NCBI GenBank assembly: GCA_963210315.1
Contig: OY723290.1
Span: 744,001-808,000, forward strand
Direction of reading: 5' to 3'
DNA from: Rhynchopus euleeides
Lineage: Eukaryota; Euglenozoa; Diplonemea; Diplonemida; Diplonemidae
DNA: 64,000 bases
Below, in pieces: positions 51,455-64,000 of the stretch. Positions within the stretch are counted from its first letter, which is position 1. Every line of letters begins with the position of its first letter. The notes under the pieces are model-generated. The model did not search any database. It was not told the origin of the DNA and worked only from the letters and a program-made list of their open reading frames with translations. The position numbers and the translations under genes were made by a program.

Positions 51455-52345
51455 TCACCACGACCCCTTGCCCCAGCCGCCGCCGCCGCCCTTGCCCTTG
51501 CCGCCGCCCTTGCCCTTGCCGCCCTTGCTGCCCTTGCCGCCGCCCTTACCACCCTTGCCCTTGCCCTTGCCCTTACCCTTACCCTTGCCCTCGTTGGTGA
51601 ACCGGGACAGGGGGGCGAACTTCTGAGTGCTGATGTAGAACTCGTCACCCTGTGTGATGTGGTGTGGTGTAGCGTGACTTGGTGGCAGGCGTGTGTGGCA
51701 GCAGGGGTCATCCCATGCCCTTTCCTCCGCCCTCTCCTCCCAACCTGTTCTTGCATACCTCCTTGAAAGACGACGCCTCGACACCCGCCTCCGGGATGAT
51801 GGAGAAGTGCACGTCCTTGATTTGCCCAAGGATCTCGTCGATCTTCCCAAGCTTCTGCTTGTTCTCTTTGTACACAAAGCAGTTAAAGTTCGGGACCTGT
51901 GCAGCGTGACGATAGATGCATGCACAGTAGACACACACACACACACCCGCAGTTACTCTCCCCTGCACAAACCCATCGGGGGAAATGCGCTCAGAATTGC
52001 AGGAAGTAGGCCACGCTGGCACAACCCACCACCTGCCCTATCAGTTAGCCAGATAACCTTGGCTACACCTTGACACCGAGCCGAACTGGCAAAGAAACAA
52101 ACCAAACCAACTGGGTGAAAACCCAGGCCAAGGGGAAACACATTGCACCGCACAACATCACTACATACGTCTTCTGTGTACGCGCTTTTCGCAATCATCT
52201 GATCCTCCGCAGCGTGGATGAAGGTCCCCGCAAGGCGGAGCTCCTCCGGCGGGTCAGGCTCGAAGGACCGGCCGCCGCCCTTCCCGCCCTTCTTCCCACC
52301 CTTCCCGCCCTTCCCTCCTTTCCCCTTGCCTCCGGGCTTCCCCAT
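51455..52345 (-). CDS. GAR1: H/ACA snoRNP core protein Gar1
   Basis: Three exons (52345-52169, 51896-51759, 51649-51455), introns GTATGT...CAG (272 nt) and GTATGC...CAG (109 nt), all phase 0, giving 169 residues. The central domain follows Gar1: LRLAGTFIHAAEDQMIAKS, VPNFNCFVYKENKQKLGKID, ILGQIKDVHFSI, ASSFKEGDEFYISTQKFAPL. Both tails are Gly-rich, but the usual RGG repeats are replaced almost entirely by Lys-Gly-Gly (GKGGKGGKGG at the N-terminus, a longer GKG array at the C-terminus). Gar1 binds dyskerin and helps pseudouridine guide RNPs load and release rRNA in the nucleolus. Each intron join restores the domain exactly. Confidence 0.95.
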
Positions 52346-53148
52346 AGTGTGGCGCGGTGGGTGTGTGTGCCTCCTGCAAGCGAAACAAAAGGGAGTGTGG
52401 TGTGGGATAAGCCTGCGCAAGGTGGCACGGTTAGACACACAGAGCATAGCACAGCGACACAGGGCAGGCGTCTACCCACCCTCAAAGTGACCAACACACA
52501 TCACAGCGGAAGGCTCAAAGTCAAAGGGCTGAAGGGGGAGGAGATGCAAGGGGGGAGGTGCCGGCGAGAGAGGTCTTGTATGTGTAGCGGCTTAGGAGTG
52601 AGTCCCTTCTCTAGCCGAGGTCCACATCATTGGAAGCTAACCCGCCGTCTGGAGAGAGCGCTGCACCCCAGCCCTCTCGTGGGCGTCATCTACGAAGGGG
52701 TGAGGGGATGTGGGGGTGGGGGCGATCCGAAGGCACGTTGGAAGGATAGCCGCATTGCATCGGGTGGCACGATGACAAAGGCAGTGTCGGATTGATGTCA
52801 CATCCCACGCACACCCCCCTCCCCCTCCCTCCCCTCACACACACAGTCCGACACGCCGGGCTCAGTGTGGCACAATGGAGAGAAGGTACCGAGGTTAAGA
52901 AGAGAAAGGTCTGCAAGGCTCTTTGGTACAACCCTCACACGCAACACACACGCGAATGTTGTTATAAGGGGTGGAGGAGTATAGAGCACGCCACAGAGCA
53001 GCACCCTCTGCTCGTTGGTGTGATCTCACTATATGACAGCACACACGTTGGTTGCCAACCTGTTCATAACATCGGTAACAGCCGCGCCTGACGTGTGGCA
53101 ACCTCCATTCCCAGTGTGAGGTGGACACAACGGCAGTGTACGCAAGGG
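52346..53148. other. Intergenic stretch, nothing recognised
   Basis: 800 bp with no supported gene or repeat. Confidence 0.55.
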
Positions 53149-53589
53149 CTATGCGGAAGGCATCTCCGTCGTCTCCATGACCCAGTTGAGGTAGTCCGGA
53201 GAGCCGTTGTCCAGCTTGACGGAGATGACCTCAGGTGTGTCATAGGGGTGCTCGGCCTGCACGTAGGCTGTGAGGCGGTCCACGAGCTCTGTGCGGGTCT
53301 TGATCATCAGGAGATCCTCCTTGCTGTTCTCCACCTTGCCCTCCCATGTGTAGACGCTGGTCACCTGCGGGATGACATTGACGCAGGCCGCAAGCTTTGA
53401 GGACACGATGCCCGATGCGAGGCGGTCGGTCGCCTCCTTCGGTGTGGTCACCCAGCAGACGCTCACAACCTCAGCAGCCTTGCCGGACAGGAGGCGTGTG
53501 ACGCGCATCCTCTGCTCGAAGAAGTAGTAGCAGATCGCAGTGCCGAAGAAGAACAGCCCCAGGATGCGCCCTGCTTCCGGCCTCAACAT
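53149..53589 (-). CDS. CUTA: CutA1 family protein with N-terminal membrane anchor
   Basis: 146 residues from the ATG at 53589; a Met five codons upstream is possible. A hydrophobic helix (about residues 9-24, LGLFFFGTAICYYFF) anchors or targets the protein. The CutA1 domain follows: VCWVTTPKEATDRLA, KLAACVNVIPQVTSVYTWEGKV, EDLLMIKTRTELVDRL, and the terminal HPYDTPEVISVKLDNGSPDYLNWV. CutA1 is a very stable trimer linked to divalent metal tolerance in bacteria and to acetylcholinesterase anchoring in animals; its core role is still unclear. Confidence 0.93.
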   Translation of the reverse strand: MLRPEAGRILGLFFFGTAICYYFFEQRMRVTRLLSGKAAEVVSVCWVTTPKEATDRLASGIVSSKLAACVNVIPQVTSVYTWEGKVENSKEDLLMIKTRTELVDRLTAYVQAEHPYDTPEVISVKLDNGSPDYLNWVMETTEMPSA

Positions 53590-54016
53590 GTGTGCGGCGT
53601 GCACCTGTGGGGTGGTGGAGTGGCGGCGCGTTGGAGAGGGGAGGGGGGTGTGGTCTGCAGGACACGGCCTGCGTTGTTTCGGCCTGAGTTTGGCGGATTT
53701 GTGGGTGGTGGTGTGTATCGCCGGGAACTCCGGTGGATTTTGGCCGAATCAAAGGTGGGCTTTGTCAAAGAGGGGGCAACAATCGGGAAATCAGAAGCAA
53801 ATCGAAGACGTCAGCTCTGCAGGGCAGGGTTGCAAAAGTGCGAAGGGGGTGGGTGGGGGGTGGGGAAACTGTGAGGGGGGGTGGGGGGGAGGGGGAGGGG
53901 GGTCGTCGCTGACGCGATTTTCGTCCACATTGCTTCTGCTAGTCCTGCGGGGCCTGGTCATCCACGTCGCATCGCGCTCAGTGGGGCGCAGGATCCGCTC
54001 TGATCACATGAAGGTT
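53590..54016. other. Intergenic stretch, G-rich
   Basis: About 430 bp, largely G-rich on the plus strand. No gene seen. Confidence 0.55.
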
Positions 54017-56225
<2,209 letters not shown>

Positions 56226-59105
56226 CTATTCCTTTGCCTCCTCCTGATGCGTGTCGAGGAGGCCTTTCTCGCCCGCCTTGCGCAAGCAGTCGAGGCCCCG
56301 CTTCTGCTTGATCAGGGTGGAGAAGGTCGTCTTGTTTGGGTGGATGTTGTTCTCAATCATCTCCTCGAACACCTTGTAGATGAGCTCGTCCCCTGTCTCC
56401 GCGAACACTGCCATCAGCGCGTTGTATGTGTCAATGTCCGCGATCAGCTCTCTCAGCTTCAGCTCCTCGAAGAACTTCAGAGACCTCCGCTTGTCCTGCA
56501 GCTTCGCGCAGTAGCGCAGCATGATGTTGTACACCCTGTTGTCAGGGTCGAGCCCGATCTTCTTCATCTCATCAAACAGCGAGAGAATCGCCGGATCCAC
56601 ACGCTCCGCGTAGAAGCTCAGCACTATGATGTACGTCTCGAGGTTCGGCACGGGGTCATTCCTGTGGGGGGATGAGGCATGGGAACGGTGCAGAGGGTGC
56701 AGAGGGGGTGGTTGTGGCTGTGAGGGGACACCCAACACACACTTTCAGTCACACCGCGAGCGGTTTCCCTGCCGGCACACATATTTTGATACCATAGACG
56801 CGGGTGGTGTTTTGGGTGGGAGAGGGGGGCGGGCGGGGGAGGAGGATTTGCTCGAGGCATACCCGGTCTTGAGCACGTTGAAGACGTCGGTGATGGATGC
56901 ATCGTCCGCAGCAACAAATGCGTTGAGCATCTTGTTGTAGGTCGTGATGGTGGGGGTGAGCCCCCGTTCCGTCATCTGCTCCAGCAGCTCCCTCGCCTTG
57001 GATGGGTCGCGCGCGATGCAGCACACGTCCATCAGGATGTCGTAGGTCTCTGTGTCGGGTTTGACCGGCGAATTGGGCAGGCACATGTCGGTGTATATCG
57101 ACAGGGCACGCTCCGCCCTCTCCGCCGCACGCGTCCCCAGCAGATCAGCCCTGTCGCGCATGCCCTGCTCGTCTGTGGGGAGGGGATCCTCGCTTGCAGG
57201 GTCGCCGTCACGCCGCAGCTTGGTGCACGCCTTGATTAGCGTATTGTACGTCCTGTTGTTGGGCTTGATGCTCAGGTTCTTGGAGTCCCGCCCCAGCTCC
57301 TCAAACGCCTCGAAGATAACCGCATCCCCCGCCTCCGCCAGCACGTTGAGGAATGCGTTGTACAGCTCCACATCCGGCACAGCCATGCTGGACGACGCCT
57401 CGCGGAACAGATCCAACGCCCTCGCTGTCTCGTTGCGGAGCACACACACATCCATGATCTTCATATAGGTCCTTGCGTCAGGTTGGATGCCTGCCTGCTT
57501 CATCTCCTGGAAGATGTCGTACGCATGGTCCGCCTTGCCCATGCGCTCTGCTGCAACCAGCAGTGTGTAGTACGTTGTGATGTCGGGCCGCACTCCAAAG
57601 GCGGACTGCCTGCCATGGTGATCATCCCCAATGAGCAGGCGCTGGTAGTGCCCCCGCAGGGCGGCACCGCTCTTGTCGTCTATCACCACGCCGTGCTGTG
57701 CGTCGCCGAGCCCTGCGAGGAGCAGGGCACCCTCGCTGTCCTGCAGGTCCCCAGAGTCGAGGAGCTCCTGTAACTTGTCTCTGTCGTCGGCCTCTTCCTT
57801 GGCGTCCTCCTTCATGGCGCGGAAGACGGTGAATATGCGGGTGTCTGCACACCTCGCAAGCACGCCCATCAGCGCGTTGTATGTGAATGTGTTAGGGCGT
57901 ATTTCGCGTTCGTCCATCTCGTTGAAGAGCGACAGAGAGAGCACGGCGATGGCACGCATGCCTGACTCCTGCTGCTCCTTGCTCCTGCGGTTGATGGAGG
58001 ACAGGCGTTTGCCCTGCACGTGGTCCAGGCGGCCCTTGCACATGTCGATGAGGATGTTGTATGTTACGACGTCTGGCTGCAGGCCCTCTGCCTTCAGCTC
58101 CTCAAACAGCTTGAAGGCCCTGTCGTAGTCGCCTGTGCGCTGGCAGGACCGCATGAGGGCGTTGTAGGTGCGGAGGTTGGGAGCAATGTGTTGTCGCAGC
58201 ATGTCTTCGAACATCTGCGCAAGCAGCTCGGCAGGCGACTCCGCGAAGACGTTGAGGAGGCAGTTGTAGGTGTGCACGTTGGGTTTCACGCTCCGATCCT
58301 TCATCTCTTCGAACAGCTCGGAGGCCTGGTGCTCGTCCCGCTTCAGGACGCAGAAGCCCAGCAATGTGTTGTACATCGTGGTGTCCGGCTGCAGCCCGTA
58401 GAGATCCTTCATCTCGTTGACATATTCAAAGGCCTTTTGGAAGTCCCCACACCTCTCGCAGGCACGCAGCAGTGTGCGGAACGTCTGGGCGTCTGGCCGC
58501 AGGCCTGATTCATCGTTCTGCGTCTCGCCCTTCATCTGGTCGTAGATGGCGAAGCAGTCCCTTTCGGGCGAGTCCTGCAGGAGGTGCAGCAGCCAGTTGT
58601 ACGTCTCCAGGTCCAGTGGCACGGAGGCGCTGCGCATTCGCGTGATGACTTTTATCGACAGCGCCTTGCGCGTCTCCCTGTCCTGCTTGGCGCTGTTCTT
58701 CAGCAGCTGGTTGAAGGCGGCGGTGTTGCTCGCACAGTCGTCGACAGGGTCCGACTCCTCCTTCGCACGCCGCTCCCTGTCACGCCGCTCCTGGCCTTGT
58801 CGGGATCGCGCAAGGTCTTTCCGACTCCGCTTCAGCGGCTGATCCCTCGTGACTGTCGTGAGCCACACCTGCCGCTTCGAGCTGTCCTCATCACTGCGGT
58901 ACCCCAGCGTCGACGTCGCCGTGTTGTTTGCAGTCCCGGTCTGATCACGCCGCATCGAGGTATGCGCCTGCTTGTGCTGGCGCACCGCACGGCTCCCGCT
59001 CCCTGCCTGCGGTGGCGAGTACACCGAGATCCCCTCGTCAAGCACCTCCAGCCTGTTCTGTGGCTGCATCACCCGATCTTTGTACGTCCGTGGAAAGAGA
59101 TTCAT
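56226..59105 (-). CDS. Large pentatricopeptide repeat (PPR) protein
   Basis: Two exons, 59105-56863 and 56661-56226, with a 201-nt GTATGC...CAG intron; the join ([13 protein letters not shown]) stays in a PPR motif and gives 892 residues. Residues about 1-165 are charged and disordered. The rest is a continuous PPR array with well over a dozen motifs of the P type, recognisable from repeated TYNxLL and FEEMK elements (for example [44 protein letters not shown]). A less regular acidic insert, including [13 protein letters not shown], sits near the middle. PPR proteins bind organellar RNA one base per motif. No DYW or SMR domain follows. A mitochondrial role is likely, but no strong presequence is visible. 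Confidence 0.95.
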
Positions 59106-59545
59106 GGTGCTGCATAAACACCCGAGAGGGCTCGCTTCTGCAAGGTGTGTGTATGTGTGTGTGATACAGTCGTCGACAGTTGGACCCCCTTCCAGACACT
59201 GGGCAGTGGAGGACACATCAGGAACAAGTCTCAGTGTGTTGTACGACGTGCGGATGCGCAACGTAGAATATGCATGGGGAAGGGGCGGGGGGAAAAGCCT
59301 GTCGACATAACGTTATGTGCCCTCAGAACCAAAAAGCGCAGGGCGGTCGGTACGAAGGCTGAGATCACGCGGCCCTACCAGGGCAGGGCCACACGGCGCC
59401 TGCTGCCGCCACCCCCCCTCCCACCCGCCCTCCTGGAGGGCTTTTGACCTCTAAAGCTAGACACCACGCCTGCTGGCCACACCGGGGGCCGCCCCCTCAC
59501 AACCTGGGCTGGGGACAGACAGCCCTGCCCCTGCCACCACCTGCC
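59106..59545. other. Intergenic stretch, nothing recognised
   Basis: 440 bp between the PPR and Rce1 genes, with no feature seen. Confidence 0.55.
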
Positions 59546-60424
59546 TCAGGGGCCCTGCATGAGGTGGTTGGTGGGGAAGAGAGCTGCGACTTGCGTCGTG
59601 CCCCAGAAGAACCCGGCAATGCCCAGGATGTGCCCGAGGGATATCTGCACCTTCTCCGCGGTAGTGTACTCCTCGCACTGCAGGTAGCGGAGGGAGGGCG
59701 GGCCCAAGGCGTTGCAGATCGAGTGGGCAACACCCGAGCACAGCATCGACCCTGTCAGGGTGTAGAGGTTCAGGGAGTACAGCGCGAAGACGGAGTGCAC
59801 CAAAAAGTTTGCAGCAAGGATGAGAGCCGCTGTCCCAAACTGGTAGTTGAGTGACGTCACAAAGAAGTAGACATGGTGTGTGTGCGCAGCGGCGAACAGG
59901 CCCACACCGGTAAGCCACGTCGCAGGCATGCTCCACCCACCCGCCCTCAGCATGTGCACGAGGCACACCCTGAAGACGAACTCCTCCGAGAGCGGCGCGA
60001 AGATGTAGTTCCTGAAGAACTGAAACCCCTTGTCGGAGCTGGGCAGCACGGCTGCCCTGAGCCCCTCAGGGGCATCAAGGGCGCTGCCCAGGTCGCCTGT
60101 GGCGATGCGGTCGCGGATCACGCCTGCGAAGAGGCAGGCTGTCATGCCGATGCCCACTGCGGCGCCCAGAGGCGAGCTCTGCAGGCCGCAGCGCTGCAGG
60201 ATAGTGGCCTCGCCCGCAGGGCGCACGGCAATAATGGCTGCCAGCGCTGCCACGCAGGTGCACCCCGAGCACAAGATGCGCTTCTGGATGTTCTCCTTCA
60301 GGTCGCGCCTGTAGTTGCTCTGGCGTGCCTCCTTCGGGATGTACATCGCAGCCACGAACCCTGCGGCGATCCCACCCCCAAGCAGCAGCCCGGTGGCAGG
60401 CGCGAGGGTGATGGAGTCCATCAT
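59546..60424 (-). CDS. RCE1: CAAX prenyl protease 2 (Rce1-type, CPBP family)
   Basis: 292 residues from the first of two adjacent ATGs at 60424. There are several membrane helices. The active-site motifs of the family are in order: APLSEEFVFR (Glu147-Glu148 and Arg152), AAAHTHH (His181 and neighbours) and GVAHSICNALG (His and Asn of the third motif). Rce1 removes the last three residues of farnesylated or geranylgeranylated CAAX proteins in the ER membrane. The extended AHTHH form and the AHSICN motif favour eukaryotic Rce1 over bacterial CPBP proteins. Confidence 0.92.
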   Translation of the reverse strand: MMDSITLAPATGLLLGGGIAAGFVAAMYIPKEARQSNYRRDLKENIQKRILCSGCTCVAALAAIIAVRPAGEATILQRCGLQSSPLGAAVGIGMTACLFAGVIRDRIATGDLGSALDAPEGLRAAVLPSSDKGFQFFRNYIFAPLSEEFVFRVCLVHMLRAGGWSMPATWLTGVGLFAAAHTHHVYFFVTSLNYQFGTAALILAANFLVHSVFALYSLNLYTLTGSMLCSGVAHSICNALGPPSLRYLQCEEYTTAEKVQISLGHILGIAGFFWGTTQVAALFPTNHLMQGP

Positions 60425-63126
60425 CCCGTGTGTGTGTGGCGCCAACAAGGGGCCAGCCCCAGGGGGCGAGGTGTTGGCAACTGCCAGCAGCCCTGGCGAG
60501 GGGGTGGGTTGTGGGTTGTGTGTGTGGTGGCGTGTGCGAATCGAACTCTCTGCGGGGCACAAACAACACACACAATGCGCTTCCCTGCAAATCACCTCTG
60601 ATGAAAGGGCCGAGGAGGTGCGGAGGCGTGGCTGGAGGGGGTGGGGGTGAACCTTCTCTAACTTCCGTAACTACGTGGTTTCGTGTCCTTGGAAACCGTA
60701 TCGATGTTCATGGTTGGGGGGAGGGTATGTGCATCACTTTGGTTGCTATCGCATGTGCTGCGGGTGTGTTGTTACTTGGCACACCGCCTCTGCTGGTTTT
60801 AGATTAATCCGCGGAAGCTTCTTGGTGCATCGCACGCGCCCACTTCCTGCTTCTTCAGAGGTTTGGGGGCATGGCGGTGTATTTCTGCTTTTGAGCGTTC
60901 TGAACAGTTTGACCGGGGAACCCCCTGAACTAATCCCCAGCCCACCAGACAATCCCGAACGCTGCAACACCCACTTGCGGGAGTATGGTCCCCATTTCTC
61001 AGGTTGCCAGGGGTCGGCGCCCCCCAACATATTCCGCGGCTGGCATGCTGGCTGTGTCACGTCTGAAAAAAAAACCCCCCCACCCCCCACTCCCACTGGC
61101 ACTTTTTTTTCAGAAAGAAATGACGGTTCATATAACAGGAGAGTCCTCCGCCACCTACCCACCCCTACCCCCACCGCCACCACCCCGTCTGGGGTGGCAA
61201 TAGGCAACAAAGATAGGGCGCGGTTTCGTTATTATTGTGCGCCTTCCCCTCACAACCCCCTGTAGCCGTGTGCATGCCATGTGTCCTGTAATCTCCATTC
61301 ATACAGGGCACAAACATGATTTTTTTAAAGGGTGCCCACGACCACCAGCCTGACGTGTAAAGACGACTAGGCAGTGACCTGCACAGTGCCTAGCCAGTAA
61401 GGGCGTTGTTATTTTTGGGTTTGTTTTTTCAAGCCATTTCTGTTCTCAGCTCGAAAATGTGTATCGCAGAGAGGAGGGGGTTTGTATGGGCCTGTGGGTA
61501 ACGGGGGTTGCTTGTGTGTGTTGTGCGTATGCTTTATAGTTTCGAGACGAACAGATGCAGGTGCCACTTTTTGTCCCACCGTGAACACCTCCCCGGGGGC
61601 CTGCAGGGACACGAACAGCACCCAGTTTGCGACAGTTGGTCACGATGCCCATGACCCCTTCGAGGTGATCTCTTTTCGGGTGGATTCAGACAAGACAGAC
61701 TACGCTGCACACTCCACCCAACCCTCATGCATGAGGGGACAGCCCGCACAGTTCGTGCCAGGGAGCGTCTTGGAGAAGGCACACGCCATCACACCATTCA
61801 CACCATTCCGGGCATCAGAGAAGGGGGCGCGGGGGAGCTGGTGTTCTTCTTTGTGGGAGGGCAAATAGCAAAGAAAACACATGAGTTTTTTCGTTCTTTT
61901 TTTTTGCAATAAATAGACTCATGGGCAGATGCCGGGGATGGTGCATTTGCTTCTTGCGGGGGGTTTTTTTTGTGTGTGTGTGTATGTGGATAAGTCACAT
62001 CGACAGGACGTCTTCGGAGGGAACAGATACAAAAAGAATCCCGCCATTCCCGAGCACACCCTGTCGCCAACCCGAGCAACGACGCACTAGGGATAGGAGC
62101 GAGGGAGAACGGCCTGTGGAGAGAAGACAGTAGAAACGGGCGGGGTGTCGGTGTCTCACGAAGTTCACTGTGTGGCAGCTTCAAACTCTGCCTCCCAATG
62201 CCAACAACACGTGTGAACCATCGGTATTCAAAGCCAGCCACACAGCGCTAGCGTTCTAATTGACCCCCCCCCCCGATCAACTGCCCTATCACCCCCTCAC
62301 CCCGACCCCAGAGGCTAATACACACACACCACCCCCCCTCTCGACCCAGCCATAACCGCGTCTCTGTTTGGGAGACAGAAAATATTTCACACCCCACCCC
62401 CACACTCCCGAAAAAAAAATACCACCACTGTCTCCCATCCCCCCCTCCAACTCAAAACAGGAGAAGTGTTCATACCAAGGGGGGGGGGGGGGGAAAGGGG
62501 GGGGGAATGGCGGTGTGTGCGTGTGCTAGAGTAGTGATATTACATTCACAGGAAAGTGGGACAAAAAAAACCCCGCCTTCCATCCCCCCCCCTCCCCTCC
62601 CCTCCCCACCCCAGGTAGGTTGCAATCTTATTTTTCTTCTTGGTGGACAGGAGAGGGGGGGGCAGGAGGTTCTCGGGCAGGTTAGGGCTCAGAAGGGGGG
62701 GGGGTTCCATCGGGAGGTGTCCTCACCCTGCTTCCAAACCGTGCCAGCGATGTGTGTGAGGAGGGAGTAGGGGGGGGGGGGGCGGGGTGAGAGAGAGAGA
62801 GAGAGAAAGAAGGAATTTGTGAGAGATAATATTGTGCTGCGTTGTTCGTTGATCCCTTCTTCATCTTTCACCCGCGATCCCTCCTGCTAGTGTCTCCCCC
62901 CTCGCAGCGCCGTCCTTCCTTCCCCCCCTTCCCCGCCCCCGGGGTCTTTCATTTTGTCGGAACCGAGAGGCAAATCTCGTTGCAAAAAAAAAATGTGGGG
63001 CGCGCGTTTGCTTTTTTTTGAAGAACCGTATGAAAAGAGAAGAAACTAAAAGTGAAGATGGAGTGAGGGGGGAGGGAGACACATGTGTGTGGGGGGCAGT
63101 CCGATGCAGGGAAGCATCGCCGCCAC
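60425..63126. other. Intergenic stretch, the longest gap
   Basis: 2.7 kb without a supported gene. It contains G runs at 62480-62510 and 62770-62783 and GA repeats near 62790. A short inverted pair CTAGGCA ... TGCCTAG lies near 61368-61393. Confidence 0.6.
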
Positions 63127-63931
63127 CTACACCCAACCCTGCCGAATGTAGGGGTGCTCGAGCGCTTCGGACGCGCCAATGCGGTTTGAAGGGTCGTAAT
63201 GCTGTGTGTGATGTGACGATGCAGTGGAATGGGAGTCGCTGGTTCATTGCCTGCCCATCTCTGGGGAGTGCCGCAAAGGCAAGCGGGAAGTACATACCAT
63301 GAAGTCCATAAGGAGGTCGCTCCCACGCTGCCCGAGCTTCGTCGCGTAGCATTCTTTCTGGAGCAACCGCCCAGCCTGCAGGGTGGTGGTGGTGGTGGTG
63401 GTGCAGCGCGACGTGACGCATCTCTCACGACGAGAGGGCACGAGATGGGACAAGGTAACATACATCCCGCCTGTGCTGCTTGCTGAAGTCCTCATGCCGG
63501 AACATCGCTGCCGACTTCGGGAAGCACTGCATCCCGGGCCACGTCTCCTTTGTAGGAGAGCCGAGGAACCGGAAGACGGCCAGCAGCTGCTCGTGCTCCG
63601 TCTTGCCTGACAGCAGCGCCTTGCCGCTCGCTAGTTCCGCGAAGATGCAGCCTACAGACCACATGTCCACGCCTGTGCCGTAGTTGATGCTGCCCAGCAG
63701 CACATCCGGTGCCCGGTACCACAGCGTCACCACCTCGTGGGTGTACTTTTTCACAGGGATACCGAATGCTCTCCCAAGCCCGAAGTCTGCAAGCTTCAGA
63801 GTCTTGTCAGACCCAATCAGCAGGTTCTGCGGCTTGAGGTCGCGGTGGAGAACGGAGCGACTGTGGCAGTATTCGATACTCAGGAGGAGCTGCTTCAGGA
63901 AGGAATGCACCTCGTTCGCAGGGATGTCGCC
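63127..63931 (-). CDS. Cyclin-dependent kinase-type protein kinase, 5' end outside the window
   Basis: Three visible exons: 63931-63464, 63375-63298 and 63201-63127 (stop TAG), introns GTATGT...CAG of 88 and 96 nt. The first visible exon begins after a CACACAG acceptor, so the N-lobe, including the glycine loop and PSTAIRE helix, is missing. The C-lobe is complete: [10 protein letters not shown], the DFG motif as [10 protein letters not shown], the activation loop [18 protein letters not shown] with the CDK-type Thr, [19 protein letters not shown], and the ending [17 protein letters not shown]. The pattern fits CDK1/2/5-like and trypanosome CRK kinases. Which CDK it is cannot be judged without the cyclin-binding helix. 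Confidence 0.92.
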
Positions 63932-64000
63932 CTGTGTGACACGTGGGGTGGTTACCGAAGCGCGGATGGGTGGGGAATGCGAGCACAGGGGAAGAGCAGG

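Noticed and set aside
60530-60560. T-loop-like GTTCGATTC on the minus strand as part of a tRNA
   Set aside because: Flanking bases do not pair as a T-stem, and no acceptor or anticodon stem can be built.

Overview
This window is nuclear DNA of a eukaryote, most likely a diplonemid (Euglenozoa). The strongest clue is the mitochondrial ATP synthase alpha subunit at 28.1-29.9 kb: its C-terminal third follows the unusual euglenozoan pattern rather than the usual eukaryotic one. Three other points agree: a PKA regulatory subunit with N-terminal leucine-rich repeats and nucleotide pockets lacking the usual Arg (the kinetoplastid design), several start codons sitting just after an AG that could accept a spliced leader, and GC-rich third codon positions. 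Conventional cis-introns are also present. I place ten, 79-272 nt long, and all of them start GTATG and end AG. That fits a diplonemid better than a kinetoplastid. The species assignment is inference.

Every protein gene I can support lies on the minus strand, so the window reads right to left as one directional cluster. From right to left: a CDK-type kinase (5' end outside the window), an Rce1-type CAAX protease, a large PPR protein, two ubiquitin-eS31 fusion genes, CutA, the H/ACA snoRNP protein Gar1, a hAT-like transposase fragment between TTTAATACAG arrays, a small basic protein, a probable mitochondrial protein, a mitochondrial calcium uniporter subunit, two DUF4116 repeat proteins, an amidohydrolase-2 protein, an alpha-dioxygenase-like haem enzyme, a lipocalin, a coiled-coil protein, ATP synthase alpha, a second alpha-dioxygenase, an ACT-domain phenylalanine hydroxylase, a coiled-coil protein, the PKA-R-like protein, a large secreted Thr/Pro-repeat protein broken by a frameshift, an unrecognised protein, and an astacin metalloprotease cut by the left edge.

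The most interesting content is non-coding. Two regions hold minus-strand box C/D snoRNA-like genes: 1551-2119 upstream of the astacin gene, and 38169-38955 upstream of the amidohydrolase. Single pairs of the second kind also lie upstream of each DUF4116 gene. Ten copies in the second group carry the same D-box guide, antisense to the invariant CAGGGAUAACUG of LSU rRNA beside the peptidyl transferase centre. The first group targets other universal LSU segments, including the P-loop. A snoRNA pair and a DUF4116 gene have been duplicated together, and a 287-bp unit holding two snoRNAs is tandemly repeated. In each case the snoRNAs are on the same strand as, and just upstream of, a protein gene, which suggests one precursor that yields both.

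The remaining intergenic DNA is long (up to about 2.7 kb), rich in G and C homopolymers, and holds a dispersed repeat of about 300 bp (three copies), a decayed duplicated block, and a 270-bp foldback element. I see no tRNA, rRNA or CRISPR.
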